Shown in pieces: positions 11,526 to 23,560 of a stretch of DNA of 64,000 nucleotides. The position numbers were made by a program, and so were the translations under genes. Where the stretch lies: assembly GCF_024679095.1 (NCBI RefSeq), contig NC_066535.1:5277274-5341273 (forward strand). Direction: 5' to 3'. Position 1 is the stretch's first letter; each line of letters starts with the position of its first letter. The notes under the pieces were generated by a model. That model ran no database searches and was not told the DNA's origin. It saw nothing but the letters and a program-made list of their open reading frames with translations. Origin of the DNA: Eriocheir sinensis (taxonomy: Eukaryota; Arthropoda; Malacostraca; Decapoda; Varunidae).

Positions 11526-11562
11526 AGGAGGAGGAGGAGGAGGAGGAGGAGGAGGAGGAGGA
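11526..11562. repeat. (GGA)n trinucleotide repeat
   Basis: A second GGA run about 130 bp after the preceding one, with similar purine-rich flanks. Confidence 0.95.
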
Positions 11563-11681
11563 AGGAAAGGTTGAGGAAGCTGGCAGTCAAGAGGTGTGGA
11601 AGAATTAAAAGGAAAAACAAAGGTAAAAGAATATTGTCACAAGGAGTCAAATAAAGAGTTTTAAGTAATGTTAAGCAGTAT

Positions 11682-11683
<2 letters not shown>

Positions 11684-11750
<67 letters not shown>
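11684..11750. repeat. (GT)n microsatellite
   Basis: About 67 nt of uninterrupted GT. Confidence 0.98.
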
Positions 11751-11753
<3 letters not shown>

Positions 11754-11959
11754 ATTCATGACAAGCTTTTTTCTCTTCGTTTAAAAAAAAAAAAGTGGCT
11801 CTGAGGTTATTCTTGAACTTGGTCTTTGTTGTTTTGACCTAAATAACACATTCTTGACCTTAGTGAGAGAGAGAGAGAATAAAACACTCATCTATTCAGG
11901 ACTCACGATTCTCTGTAGACATTTTCGAGCTCCTGCAGAACCGTAAGACTCACCTTGAC

Positions 11960-12335
11960 TCCTTTCTTTTGACGCCTTTCCTCTATTCTCACCCTCGTGT
12001 TTCTCTCCCTCCTTCCTCCACCCCTCCATCTTTCATCATTCCTCCATCCTTCCTCGCAGCTGGACTCCTTTCGTCAGAGGTCTTTTTACTTCTCTCACCT
12101 TCCACGTTTCTTTCTCCTTTTCCTCCTTCATCTCTCTTCTTTCCTCCATTCCTCCTCTTTCCCATAGGCAGGTCACCTCACTCTTCCTCAGTCCTCGCTC
12201 CACATAAACTCTCCTCCTCACGTCTCTCTCTCTCATCCCTCTCCCTTCCCTCGATCCCTCCAACAGGTTCTCAACAAAACAAGACAATAGTATACCTCTC
12301 TCTCTCTCCTCCTCCTCCTCCTCCTCCTCCTGCTC
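11960..12335. repeat. pyrimidine-rich tract ending in (CTC)n
   Basis: CTTCC-rich with a CT run and then a (CCT)n run at about 12306-12331. The open + frame is a Ser/Pro/Leu-rich artefact. Confidence 0.75.
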
Positions 12336-12339
12336 GGTA

Positions 12340-12740
12340 AAATAACTCTCCCATTCGCGTGTAAGCTCTCGTTAAATCAGCTTATGAAGAGGGAACACCT
12401 ACACGAGTCCTCTTGAGGCTCTCGATGCGCCGTCTCCAACCGACCAGTTTTGTTTTGCCCCGCCTCCGACGATCCCGCATAGGCCCATTCACTCCGGTTT
12501 AAAGTGCAGAATTGGCCGTCCGTCCCACTCCACAAAGGCTGTTTACGATGTCTCTCAAAGGTCGCGCAGGAGAGAGGGCGGAGGGATCGCTGGGGTGAGG
12601 GCGGGTGGAGAGAGGTGGGTGGAAGGAGGACGGGGCACTGGTCGGGGTTGGATCGGGCGTCTAGCGGGGGTCGGAGTGAAGATGCTCGCCACCGTTAGTT
12701 ATGATGTTGAGATAAGGGATGAGAATTAGGCCATGAGAGA
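12340..12740. other. unique-looking GC-richer sequence
   Basis: No gene is recognised. A GGTGGGAGG purine patch lies near 12600. Confidence 0.5.
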
Positions 12741-12820
12741 GAGAGAGAGAGAGAGAGTATACCTTCATATTTAACCTGAAAAATTCATATTCTGCTAAAC
12801 CAAACTTTTAGGAAGAACTA

Positions 12821-12856
<36 letters not shown>
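12821..12856. repeat. (CAA)n trinucleotide repeat
   Basis: About twelve uninterrupted ACA/CAA units. Confidence 0.97.
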
Positions 12857-12914
12857 AAGCAGAATAATAACTGATCAATGGTTGGTATCTTTCTCTCTTA
12901 ATTTTACCCTCTCA

Positions 12915-13200
12915 TTAATTTTGCCCCTTTCTCCCTTCCTTTCACCCCTTTTCCCTCTCGCCCTTCCTTTCTCCTTCCCTCTTCCCTCTCCGTTCGTTCC
13001 ATTCTCCCTTTCTCATTTCCCTTCTTCTTTCATTCCTCCTTCTCTCCCTTCCTTTCACCCTTTTTCCCTCTCGCCCTTCCTTTCTCCTTTCCTCTTCCCT
13101 CTCCATTCGTTCCATTCTCCATTTCTCCTTTCTTCTTTCCTTCCTCGCTATCTTTCTTTCACCTTTTCTACCTCTCGCCCTTACTTACTGCCTCCCTCTC
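12915..13200. repeat. tandem polypyrimidine repeat, 107-113-bp unit
   Basis: CCCTCTCGCCCTTCCTTTCTCC-type blocks start near 12951 and 13064 (113 bp apart), with a weaker third copy near 13169. TTCGTTCCATTCTCC words recur in step. The open + frame 12882-13346 arises from this repetition. Confidence 0.8.
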
Positions 13201-13397
13201 TTTCCCCCTTCCTCCTCCCGCTTCCATACCCATCCTCCCTCCCTCCCTCCCGCCTCTCGCATCCAAGCATAAATAAACTCTTCGGCGCATGTCCCAGCAA
13301 ACGAAGAGAGCGTTGCTTCACTCCCTCCGGCCGTCTGTGTGTGTGATTGATGCGGGCACACGATACCATCAATCCCAGGCCCCGGAACGGTTCTTTT

Positions 13398-13490
13398 ACT
13401 CCCCCTCCTCCTCCTCCTCCCCCCCCTTCTCCTCCTCCTCCCCCTCCTCCTCCTTCTCCTCCTCCTCCTCTTCCTCTTCCATCCCTCAAA
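13398..13490. repeat. (TCC)n trinucleotide repeat, imperfect
   Basis: TCC/CTC units with C runs and TTC variants. The Pro and Gly runs in overlapping frames come from this. Confidence 0.93.
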
Positions 13491-13499
13491 AGTGTCATG

Positions 13500-13960
13500 T
13501 TATGCGTCTGTCTCTTCCTTTCTCATTGGTTATTGGCATTTATTCTCTTCATCTGTCCGCTTCCTCTTCGTCTTTCTATTACTTTTATGGTTTGTTTTTA
13601 TCTTGCATTTCTTTCTCTTGTCTTTGTTTTCGTTTTTACCTTTTTTTAATCACGTTCTTTTTTCCATTTTATTTCGTTTCAGTTGCATATTTTCTAAAGC
13701 ATCTCAACTTACTTATTATCTATTGCTGGCCCTGCTTCTATTAATAACGAACGAAATGTAATGATAAGAATAAGAACGACAAAAAAGAATAAAAAAAGGT
13801 AGCTGGCACAAGTCTTTTCCTTTCCTCTTTATGATTCTCACAAGCTCTCCCATCGAACTGGACTTTCCCGCTTCTCCTTCCTCGGTCTCACAATCTAGCT
13901 TAATTTTTCTCCTTTACTCCCATCACCTCAAGCATAACCCTTCTCAACCCTTCACAACAA
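13500..13960. other. T-rich sequence, no gene recognised
   Basis: Frames of up to 150 codons with Phe/Leu/Ser content follow T-rich composition and run through the TCC repeat on the left. No domain is seen. Confidence 0.5.
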
Positions 13961-13963
13961 CAA

Positions 13964-14013
<50 letters not shown>
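13964..14013. repeat. (ATC)n trinucleotide repeat
   Basis: About 50 nt of uninterrupted ATC units, read as poly-Ser in one frame. Confidence 0.97.
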
Positions 14014-14394
14014 CGTCCCCTTTCTCACACACACCCATTTACCCTTAATCGCCTTTCCTCGTTCCCTTCATTCTTTCCCTCGTCAGCATTACCTTCTTCA
14101 CTCCGTTCCTTCACCGTATGTTCTTCTTCCTTAATTTTCCATCAACTCGTAATGTTCATCTCCTTTCCTTCCCTCTTTTCTCTTTTGTCATCCCGGTTTC
14201 CTCTCCCCTCACCGTCCTCTCGTTCTCAGCCGCCCTCTCTTCACCCTTCCATCCTTCAGACCTCCCCCCCTTTCCCCCTCGTTCGCTTCCCTTCACATCC
14301 CCTCTTGCTCCCTTCCCCACCGTCCCTGCACGCCCCTTCATCCTGGCTGTTGTGAATTCCCTGGAAATTCAATATGACTTTGGCGCCTCCGTTA

Positions 14395-14420
14395 GCTCCT
14401 CCTCCTCCTCCTCCTCTTGG
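14395..14420. repeat. (CTC)n trinucleotide repeat
   Basis: A short uninterrupted CTC run. Confidence 0.9.
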
Positions 14421-14759
14421 GTTTCTGAAGGTGAATTTTAACCCGAAAGACGCGTTCTTGTTGTAATGGTGCTTATATTGTTTGTTGCTTCCTTTGGTAG
14501 TACATTGTGTTGCCAGTGTATGTGTGTGCCCGCGGTGTGTAGGTGGATAAGTGGGTATAGGTAGGTAGGTGAGTAGATAGGTAAACGAGTGAAGTAAGGT
14601 GGAATGAAGGCAAAGAGGAGGGGAGTAAGTGAAAGAGAGAAAGAGATCAACAGGTGGAGAGAAGGAAGGAAGGGAGGGAGAGAGGGAGGGAATGTTAGGT
14701 CAGTATTCGCCATCACGTCCAGGTTTCAGGCGATCTGGTTTAATTTTCACCTTTTAAAA

Positions 14760-14935
14760 CGACTTAGCATTCCCCTTGGACGCCGGGGTTGGAGGGTCGC
14801 GCGGCCGTGCCTGCCTGCCCCGCCTGCCCCGCCTGCCTCCCCACCACACGCCCACACCCCACCCGAGGCCCTGACCCGAGACACAGCACGAGGAAGACAC
14901 GAGGCGAAGGGAGACGAGACGAGACTAGATGAGAC
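14760..14935. other. CpG/GC-rich patch grading into GACGAGAC short repeats
   Basis: The GC-rich part holds TGCCCCGCC duplications. The end shows GAGACGAGAC and related units. No gene is seen. Confidence 0.5.
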
Positions 14936-15007
14936 GATAGATTAATTGAAAGGAGACTAGACGAAATATATATATACCGGAATTATGACATGAACAGGAT
15001 GATAGGA

Positions 15008-15095
15008 TGGCATGCACACACACACATACCCACACACACAAACACACACACACACATACACACACGCACTGCACACGCACACACACACGCACACC
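15008..15095. repeat. imperfect (CA)n tract
   Basis: CA units interrupted by TA, CC and GC steps. Confidence 0.93.
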
Positions 15096-15202
15096 CCTCA
15101 CAGCGTGGCGTCCAGCACAATACACAGGACGGCTTTTCATGTATGCCGCTCACACACAGACTTACGCGACGCTTCTCCATTATTAGCAGTGTGTCCAGAA
15201 CG

Positions 15203-15528
<326 letters not shown>

Positions 15529-15635
15529 CTGCGCACCTCATAACCTTTACCTGTGACCGTAAGAACAACATCATAACTTCGTCGACCGCAACACTTCTCA
15601 ACACACGAGCATTTCTTGGCATCATTCCTCCCCTC

Positions 15636-15667
15636 TTCCTCCTCTCCTCCTCCTCCTCCTCCTCCTT
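15636..15667. repeat. (CTC)n trinucleotide repeat
   Basis: CTC/TCC units followed by a pyrimidine-rich stretch. Confidence 0.92.
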
Positions 15668-15669
15668 CC

Positions 15670-16560
15670 CATCTACCTGACGCTTTATCTCTCTCTCTCC
15701 CTCCACGCAAGGCCCTTCTCTTTACCTTGCCTCCACGCATACCTGTTTCTTATCTCCCTGTCTCCCTGCCCTCCTCCACCCTGTCGCCCTGTGTCATAGT
15801 GCATCTTCTTTTGCTTGCCCTTCCAGTTTATCATTATTTTTGCTTTTATTTTTACTGATTCTCCTCCACTTCCTCTCTTACGACATTCTCTTGCAACTTG
15901 TTTGGGGGTTTTACGCTGTTTGATTTTTTTTTAATGATTTTATGGTCGTTTATGATGCCCGTTATTACTATTTTCTTTGTTATTATTATTTGTTATTGTT
16001 TTTTTTGTTATGATATTCTTTCTTAATTGATTCAACGATCCTTGGTATTTGTCTCTTCATTTCCTCTCTATCTCTTTTTCGTCACCGTCACTGTTGTCTT
16101 GTTTTGTCTCGAGCTATTGAGTACTTTTTCCCTCATTCCTTCTGTCCCTCCTCTCCTTCCCTCCGTCATTCCCTCCCTCATTACCCACTCAGCCTTCCTT
16201 CACTGTCGCCATTCCTCCCGCTATCCATGCCTCCCTCTTTTCCTCCCTCTTCCTCCCTCCCTGCCTGGTGATCCGTGGTCGGCAAACAAATAATACAAGC
16301 TGATCAATACATCCAAAACCTCAACGCTTCCAGAAATGAGAATATAGATAGATAAATAGATGGACAGGTAAAAAAGACAGACAGACAGACAGACATAGAA
16401 ACAGAGACGTGCACCCAAGATATGCGTTAGAATACTAGAATCAAGATGAAGACGCAGGAATTTACATGTACCTGCGTCCACAATTAGTATGAAGGTGATG
16501 GAAAGATAAAATACTCGAAAATTAAAATGTCGAGTGTGCATATCTGATTATACTCAATTT
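15670..16560. other. pyrimidine-rich then mixed sequence
   Basis: Contains a short (GACA)n run at about 16374-16396 and GATAGATA words near 16345. No gene is recognised. Confidence 0.5.
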
Positions 16561-16744
16561 CTCCATCGGCCCATTAACGGAGAAGAGGAGCTAGAAGAGG
16601 AAGAGGAGGGAAGGGAGAAAAAAAGAGGATGATGATGATGTCTTCGTGTTCATTAATGTAAAGGAGGAGATGGAGAATATTAATGGCGGCGCTAATAATG
16701 AGGAGGAGGAGGGAGGTGAGGTAGGTTGGCTAAGGTGAAGCTAG

Positions 16745-16786
16745 TGGTGGCGGTGGTGGCGGTGGTGGTAGTGGTGGTGGTGGTGC
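16745..16786. repeat. (GGT)n trinucleotide repeat
   Basis: GGT units with GCG variants, read as poly-His on the minus strand. Confidence 0.92.
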
Positions 16787-16929
16787 AGGTTTTCAGTGGA
16801 ATATAATAGGAGACGACGGGTGATTGGGATAACGTAAATAACTGCTGGAGAAAGTTGAGGATGCGATGATGAAAGTGGCAGAGAGAGAGGAAAGAAATAG
16901 TAATAGCAGTAGAGATTGTGATGGAGAGA

Positions 16930-17425
16930 GAGATAGGGAGAGATAAAAAGGGAGAAAATTGCTAAGGAAGAGGAGAGATGATACCACGAGAGAAGAGAGT
17001 AGGGCAGAAACGAAAACATGAGGAAAGGAGATGGAGATGAAAGAGGTTTGAAATTGGGCAAGAGAGAATGACGTTGAAGAAAGTTAATAAAAAGAAGAGA
17101 TAAAAGGCTACGAGAAGAGTAGAGCAGAAAGAATTATATGGAGATAGAGATGGAGATGATTGAGGTTTAAAGGTAAGCGAGGGAGAAAAATATGGAGAGA
17201 AAGAGAGCTGAAAAAGATGGAGATAAGCAAGATAGAGAGGAGAGAGAGATAAGGTTACGTGAAGATGAGGGGAGAAAGGAGGATGCGGAAATGGAGATGG
17301 AGGAGGCTTGAAGATGGGCTATATAGAAAAATGCTGAGGAAGAAAGTTAAAAAAAAGGTAAAACAAAAAAAAAAAGCAGGGAAAAGGTTACGTGAAGAGT
17401 AGGGCAGAAAGGAGGATGTGGGAAG
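16930..17425. repeat. degenerate polypurine tandem array, 120-150-bp unit
   Basis: The word AGGGCAGAAA or a close variant recurs at 17001, 17121, 17271 and 17401. Related words (GAGATGGAGATG, GGTTACGTGAAGA, AGAAAGTTAA) keep the same order. This indicates about four diverged units in a purine-rich tract. Confidence 0.7.
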
Positions 17426-17610
17426 GGAAAGCCGCGAGAGAGAAAACCCGCGTCAGGGAAACTTTATTTACGACGCCTAGGCTCAGGTAACACAGGTAAG
17501 GGCCCGCATTAGCCCGCCTCACCTGCCCGATTCACCTCCTTGATCCATCTATTAATTACCGGAGCCGCGCAGGTGCTCCCACGCCGTCAGGGAGGGAAGA
17601 ATAAGGTGCT
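17426..17610. other. short unique sequence
   Basis: GC-richer spacer between the purine array and a pyrimidine tract, with several CACCTG words. No gene is seen. Confidence 0.5.
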
Positions 17611-17614
17611 AACT

Positions 17615-18060
17615 TTGTAACTTGCCTTCCTCCTCCCCCTCTTCCTGTTCTACCCTCCCTTCTCCTCCCTCCCCTTCGTTTATTCCCCCCTCCTCGTCCT
17701 CCGTCTCTCTTCTTTCGTTCTATCTTCCTTCCTTCCTCCTCCTTTTCTCCCCTCTCTTCCTGTTCATCCCTCCTCCCCCCCCCCCCGTCTCCTTCACTTC
17801 ATTCTCCCCTCTCCTTTAGCCCTATCTTCCTTCCCTCCTGCTCTTCCCCTCTACTCCTCCCTTTCCCCTTTCTCCATATCCCCAATGACCCTTCTCTCCA
17901 TCTCTCCACTCTTTTCTCTACCTCTCCTTACCACTCCCCATTCCTCTCCACCCCCACAGTCCCTCTCTACCTTCCTTCCTCTTCCCTTCCTTCCTGCACT
18001 CTCCCCTGCCTTCTCCTCCCCCTACCCTCGACAACCTCCCTCCCTCCCACTTCCGCCGCA
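17615..18060. repeat. pyrimidine-rich low-complexity tract
   Basis: CTTCC/CCTCC-rich with a C homopolymer near 17775-17787. Ser/Pro-rich frames are artefacts. Confidence 0.8.
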
Positions 18061-18465
18061 GGGGCCCTCCAACACCGGGGAGGCATAAAGGAAAACGGGG
18101 CCGCTATGGGAAAGAATACCAACGGCAGGGGAAACTTTGGTATTCGGCGCCGTGGGAAATTTTTGGTAACGATTATTCATTCTGTGACTTGAGTGCATTG
18201 ATGGATTTGATTGGTGGATGGATTGGTGCTTTCTTTGATGTTTACCTGTACTGATGCGTTTTAAGGAGTGTTGTTTGCAGCGTTTGAGTGTAATAATGAG
18301 TTCCGTTGATGTTATTTGTATAGCTGTTTCCTCCCTCTCCGCCATCACCACTACCATCATCATCAGTAAAAGAGAGCAAAAAGACCAGCTTCCGGTAAAT
18401 AAGGTAAAAAATCATGCTTGTAACGGTTGAATAAGATGGAAGATGATGTGTAGATGGGATGAGGA
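18061..18465. other. unique-looking sequence
   Basis: No gene is recognised. A short ATC run lies near 18353-18366. Confidence 0.5.
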
Positions 18466-18469
18466 ATGC

Positions 18470-18501
18470 GGAGGAGGAGGAGGAGGAGGAGGAGGAGGAG
18501 G
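18470..18501. repeat. (GGA)n trinucleotide repeat
   Basis: About ten GGA units, followed at once by a switch to pyrimidine-rich DNA. The purine-to-pyrimidine strand switch is abrupt. Confidence 0.96.
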
Positions 18502-18504
18502 CGG

Positions 18505-18940
18505 CCTTCTGGGTCACTCACCTTGCTCTCTCGTCTCTTCTTCCCTCCATCTCTCCCATCTTCCTCCCATACTTCCCTCCCCCTCCTTCCTCCCCATTTT
18601 TCTCTCCCATTTCCATCCTCCGTCACTCCTACCCTTCTTGCTTCCTTTTCTTTTTATCTCCGTCTTTCCTTCTTTCATTTTCTTCCTCCCTTTATTTTCT
18701 CCCTCTCTTCTTCCTTCCCTTTTTATATGACCCTCTTTTGCCCTCTTTCTCTTCCTCTTCCCTCGCCTCCTCCTCCTCCTTTCCTCCTCCTCCTCCTCCT
18801 CAGTTTCCTCTTCGTTTCACCAGTCTTCTCTTGCTCGTTTTTCCTCCGCTTTTTAACGCAACCTTACCTCCATCCTCCGCTTTCCTCTCCTTCCTTCTCC
18901 CTCTTCCCTTCTCCTCCTCCTCCTCAGTGCAGTTGGTTTA
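18505..18940. repeat. pyrimidine-rich tract with (CTC)n runs
   Basis: CTTCC-rich, with (CTC)n runs near 18767-18800 and 18913-18926. The long open + frames are artefacts of the absence of purines. Confidence 0.8.
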
Positions 18941-18944
18941 CTTT

Positions 18945-19290
18945 CTTTTATTTTTGTTCCTCATCGTTCACTTTCTTCTCTCTACTTTTTCACTTATTTT
19001 TATCTTGTTTTGGGATTGATTTGAGGAGAATTGCAACTTTTTTATTTTATCTTCATTATATATTTCATTGTAGTTTTTTTTTTCTCTCTTCTGTCCGCTT
19101 CTAATTTTTCTTCGCCCTTTAGTTTTGTTCCTCTTCGTCCTTCATTTTTGTTTTATTTCACTGCTTCATTTTTTTTTTCCATCTTGCGCTGTGATTGATT
19201 GGCGGTGAATTGCAACTCATATCTTTTCTTTAATTTCATCTTATATTGCAGTTTTTTTCTCTTTTTCTGTCCGTTTCTTGCTTTTTTCTC
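18945..19290. repeat. two-copy tandem duplication, 171-179-bp unit
   Basis: TTTTGTTCCTC recurs at 18952 and 19123, GATTGAT at 19014 and 19193, followed each time by GAATTGCAACT and a CTGTCCG word. The copies are diverged and T-rich. Confidence 0.75.
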
Positions 19291-19299
19291 TTCTTTTCG

Positions 19300-19730
19300 T
19301 TCCTCCCCTGCACGTCTCTCCCTCTCCTAAATCTCCTTCTTCCATCCCTCTTATCGCCTTCTCAGCCTCGCCTTCTTGCTCTTTCTTTCTTTTTCCACTT
19401 TATCTTTGCCCAATTTTTTCCATTAAATCAACGTTATCTTATCGCAGTCCCCCCTTTCCTCCTCCTCCTCCTCCTCCCTTTACCCACTCTCCCTCCCTCC
19501 CTCCGGTCACCTTCCTTTTAAACTTTTCCTTCCCTTTCTTTTTTACCCTCTCTCCCCTCCTTCCTCCCTTCTCCCCCTGCATACTGCCTCCTCCTCTCCC
19601 TGCATACTTCCTCCTCTCAACCACTCCCTCCTGCTCTTTTTACCCTTCTTCCCCTCCCTGCTTCCCTCTCTCCTCCTCCTCCTCCTCCTTCATGTGTTCC
19701 TCCATTCCCCTCTATCTTTGGGAGGGGGGA
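19300..19730. repeat. pyrimidine-rich low-complexity tract with (CTC)n
   Basis: Contains CTC runs near 19458 and 19670-19690, and duplicated CTGCATACT(T/G)CCTCCTC words at about 19577 and 19600. Confidence 0.8.
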
Positions 19731-20154
19731 GGAGGGATGGAGGTAACAGTTACTTTGATGGATTTTAGAGTAGAGGTCACGATGTCTCCTCCTCCTCTTC
19801 CTCCTCCTTTTCCTCTTCCTCCAATATTGCACAGGTTGAAGTTGTTCTTTCTCTCCCCCTCAGTTTCTCTCTCCCTCGGTCTCTCTCCTTTCCTTTCTTT
19901 CCACCATCATCTGTGTTTTACTCCTTTTTTAAATTTCCTTTACATTCCTCTTTGTTTTTTTTTCATGTATTTTGTCTTATTCTTCTGTTCTTTCTGTTTT
20001 CGCCATATCGTTCATATTATACTCTTTCCAGGCTTCTCTTATTCACTTTAGTTTCTTTCGTTTCTCAAGTACTCAAGTCATTTCTTTCCCAAATCATTCT
20101 TCATCAGCATTTCTGTCCTTCCTCCCGCCAAGCCTTTCCGTCCCATCATCGGCA

Positions 20155-20680
20155 TATTCCCTTTGGTCCTTACACCCTTTTGTCCACTCGCTTCTTCCAC
20201 CTGTCCCTCCCTCTGATGTGCAATTTTCCCAGTATCATCCCTTCCTTCTTTCCTACGGCGCCGCACCAAGCATTTGCCTAGATCACCAAATGCCCTTTTC
20301 TCCTGGTTCCTCTTTATCACCTCTCGCCTTCCTTCCGACCCTCAGTCTTCTACAGCGCTATCACTCTCCCTCTTGACGGCGTATATGACTGCACCAACTT
20401 TTACCGAAATAGCCAAATGCCTTTTTTCCCCCCTGATTCCTCTTCATCACCTCTCCTTCCCTCTGACGCACACTATCTCGCGGCATTCTCACATTCTCAC
20501 CTTTGACGCCGCATATTACTATCCCTTCAATTCCTTCGGCGCCTCAAGAATCTTACCGAAATAGCCAAATGCCCCTTTTCTCCCTTGACTCCTCTTCATC
20601 ACCTCTCCTTCCTTCTGACGCGCAATCTCTCCCAGCATTCTCCCCTTCTCACCCTTGACGCCGTACCAGGAGAGCGTCAC
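20155..20680. repeat. degenerate tandem array, 127-152-bp unit
   Basis: CCAAATGCC recurs at 20286, 20413 and 20565. TCTTCATCACCTCTCCTTCC, TGACGC and TTGACGCCG words recur in step. At least three diverged units are visible, with a fourth, weaker one at the left. The pyrimidine-rich + strand leaves several open frames that do not agree between units. Confidence 0.82.
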
Positions 20681-20744
20681 AAAGAGGGGCGGTGAGAGGG
20701 GGAACCAGGCAGGCGACGTGAGAAGAGGGAGTGGGCGGCGACGT

Positions 20745-20780
20745 GAATAGGTGTGTGTGTGTGTGTGTGAGAGTGAGAGG
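20745..20780. repeat. (GT)n then GA-like short repeat
   Basis: A short GT run followed by GAGAGTGAGAG. Confidence 0.9.
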
Positions 20781-20799
20781 CGTGTTGCAAGGATGGGTG

Positions 20800-21220
20800 C
20801 TGGATTCAATCTCCGTCCCTTCAGAGGCATTGAATGGTCCGGCCCTCCGTGTGTTGCGTCTTCTTTGGTGTTGGCGACGAGGGATGAGATTAAGCTATTG
20901 GTGTTTGATGTTATGTAATGGTTATTGTATTCGTTTTCCCTCCCTCCCTTCCCCACCTCCATCCCCCCCCCCCCCCTTCCTCCCGTCGCAATGTCTGAAG
21001 AATGTAAACCCCGCTGTCGACTTTCATTTTATATATATATTTCTCTCTCTCTCTCTCTTACCTTCATCCTTTCTCCCTTTCTCTCTCTATGACATTTTTA
21101 CTCACGCTCCTGTGTACTCGAAGCTCTAATATTACAGTCACTTTTTGCTCTTCTGAAAATAGTTGTGTGCCAAGCAAACTCTGAGGCGACAGCAGCGTAG
21201 GGAGACCCGTTAGGAGGCAT
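20800..21220. other. mixed sequence with C homopolymer and CT run
   Basis: A C homopolymer lies near 20964-20976 and a short (CT)n near 21041-21058. No gene is recognised. Confidence 0.5.
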
Positions 21221-21225
21221 ACAGT

Positions 21226-21228
<3 letters not shown>

Positions 21229-21260
<32 letters not shown>
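21229..21260. repeat. (GA)n microsatellite
   Basis: About 31 nt of GA on the + strand. Confidence 0.96.
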
Positions 21261-21262
<2 letters not shown>

Positions 21263-21299
21263 TTATATCATTACATTTCAACTCACTCCATCACGTATT

Positions 21300-22080
21300 T
21301 CTTCTTCTTCTTCCATTATGTTTTCTCTTCTCGAGTTTCCTCAGTTCCTTCTTTTCCTTACCTCTCCTCCTTTAGCACTTCTGTTTTCTTCCACTCCTCC
21401 TTCTTAAGACGGTTCCTTATGCCTCCCCCCTCCCCCCTCCCCACTTTCAGAACAACCAATTACGTATGTTCTATGTTCTTTTATCTCTCCATTTCCTGCT
21501 TTCAAACGTTATTAGCTCTTCTTTCGCCTCTTGCATGCACGGCTCTATTTTTCCCTCTTGCCTCCACTCCTTTCTTCGCCAACTGCCGTGTGATTTACTT
21601 CTATCTCGCTCTTCTCTTCCTCCCCCTTGTGAAAAGAGGATGAGAATAATGCCCCCCCTCCAGACCTAAACGGCTGGTATTCCTTCTATCCCTCCCTGTG
21701 AGGAGAAGAGGTCAGTCCCCCTTTCCTTTATCCCTCCTTTGGGCTCCTCCATGTTCCGTTTTCTTCATCGTGTCTGAGATAGCGTCCGTTGCTTCGTTCT
21801 GTGCTCCTCCTCCGATGCTATCTTATTTTTCTCTCTTTTTTTAACTCTCCTTTAAAAACTCAAGGGTCAGTACACTTTCCATGACTCCATTCACATCAAG
21901 CACACACTCTCCCTCCTTCCTTTCACTCTTCACTTTCTTCTCCATCCATCCATCCTGCAATCTTTTTCCTTCTCGTTATTTCTCTTTCTTACTCGCTCCA
22001 CTCAACTGATAGATGGTGTTGAGTTTTTACTGCGCGCGGCTGGGAATGCCTTGAGGAATGTGAGCGTCGCAACACAGGCC
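21300..22080. other. pyrimidine-rich sequence, no gene recognised
   Basis: Frames of 65-75 codons are of pyrimidine composition. Nothing else is seen. Confidence 0.5.
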
Positions 22081-22189
22081 CTTGATCCCCCTAGCGGTAT
22101 GTCAGGGAACTGTGGTGAGTCGGCGTCAGCGGGGGGGTGAGTGTGGGTGGGGCGTTAGGTATTGTTACGAAGTCTATAGGAAAGTGTTT

Positions 22190-23115
22190 GGGAAAAGTTT
22201 CGACCTCTCTCTTAAAGGAGGAGAGGTTAAAAGACATAAGGGAGGTTTCAAAGAGTGTCCACGACCTTAACTCTTTGGCGGAGGATCATTAAGCAGTCGT
22301 CTGGAACGGTTAACAGACATAAGGGAGCCTTCAAAGGGTTTCCACGACCTTAACTCTTTGTCGAAGGATTTCAGGATCATCAGGGAGTCGTCTCGTATTG
22401 TCAGTGAATCCGTAGAAAGTATCTGTGTGAGTGTTTCGGTACTTTAAAGACGTCTGCAGAATCTAAAGGTCGCGTTAGAGTCTTGAGAGGGTATCTACAA
22501 CCATAACTTAATATCACAGGGTTTTAAGACCATCAGGGAGTCGTCTGGTATTGTCAGTGAATCCGTAGAAAGTATCTGTGTGAGTGTTTCGGTACTTTAA
22601 AGACGTCTGCAGAATCTAAAGGTCACGTAAGAGTCTTGAGAGGGTATCCACAACCATAACTTAATATCACAGGGTTTTAAGACCATCAGGGAGTCGTCTG
22701 GTATTGTCAGTGAATCCGTAGAAAGTATCTGTGTGAGTGTTTCGGTACTTTAAAGACGTCTGCAGAATCTAAAGGTCACGTAAGAGTCCTGAGAGGATAT
22801 CCACAACCATAACTCATTATCGAAGGGCTTCAAGATCACCAGGGAGTCGTCTGATATTGTTCATGAAAACCTAGAAAGTGTTTAAATTGTGTGTTCGTTA
22901 ACTGAAAGACGTCACAGAAAGCAAAAGGACGTTAAGGAGTCTTGAGAGGGCATCCATGACCTTACGTATTTGTCACTGAATTCTTAAAATATGCTGTAAA
23001 AGGGTTTGTGGTCGTTGGGAGGCGACTAGAGAAGCTTAAAGACATCACAGAGGCTTCAAATGGCATCCACGACCTTAAGAGTTTGTGGGAGCGCCTCGGG
23101 ATCATAAGGAAGCGT
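22190..23115. repeat. 153-bp-unit tandem array with homogeneous core and decayed edges
   Basis: Three consecutive units begin with CAGGGAGTCGTCT at 22381, 22534 and 22687, and a fourth begins at 22840: a period of exactly 153 bp. The first three differ at only a few positions. Outside them the unit decays. CACGACCTTAACTCTTTG blocks near 22259 and 22341 (82 bp apart) and related words near 22967 and 23080 mark older or rearranged copies. Although 153 is divisible by three, no frame stays open through the core, so it is not a coding repeat. A homogeneous centre with diverged edges is the usual outcome of unequal exchange. Confidence 0.95.
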
Positions 23116-23319
23116 TAGGGAGTGACGGGAATGGCTGGCAGGGGTCAAGGAGCAGGGGCGGCATGGAGGGAGCGGCGGGCGGCATCAGCGGGGAGTGTCG
23201 GGTGTCGGGTGACCATCAGAGAGCCACAGCGGGGGCGTCGGGGAGCTAACACGACAGAGAAGGGAGGGGATGAAAGAAGACAACATATTACGGGATGAGG
23301 CACGCTGGGAGGGCCACCG

Positions 23320-23560
23320 CCGCTACCACCACCATCACCACCACATCCCCTCTGCCACCACTATGATCACCACTACTAAAATACCTTATCACCACCACCA
23401 CCACCACCTCATCACTATTACCACCACCACCACCACAACAACAATAAGCATCATACACCTTTCCATCACCATTTCCATCACCCCTATACCCCATCATTGC
23501 TACTACTACGAATACACAACAACCACTACCGCCACCACCATCGCCACTACAATTACCACA
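23320..23560. repeat. (CAC)n/(CAT)n trinucleotide region
   Basis: CAC, ACC, ATC and ACT units in blocks. The His/Thr-rich + frame 23270-23677 is a translation of this repeat. Confidence 0.88.

Noticed and set aside
22082..22270. 62-codon + strand gene before the 153-bp array
   Set aside because: It runs into the decayed left edge of the array and shows no recognisable feature.
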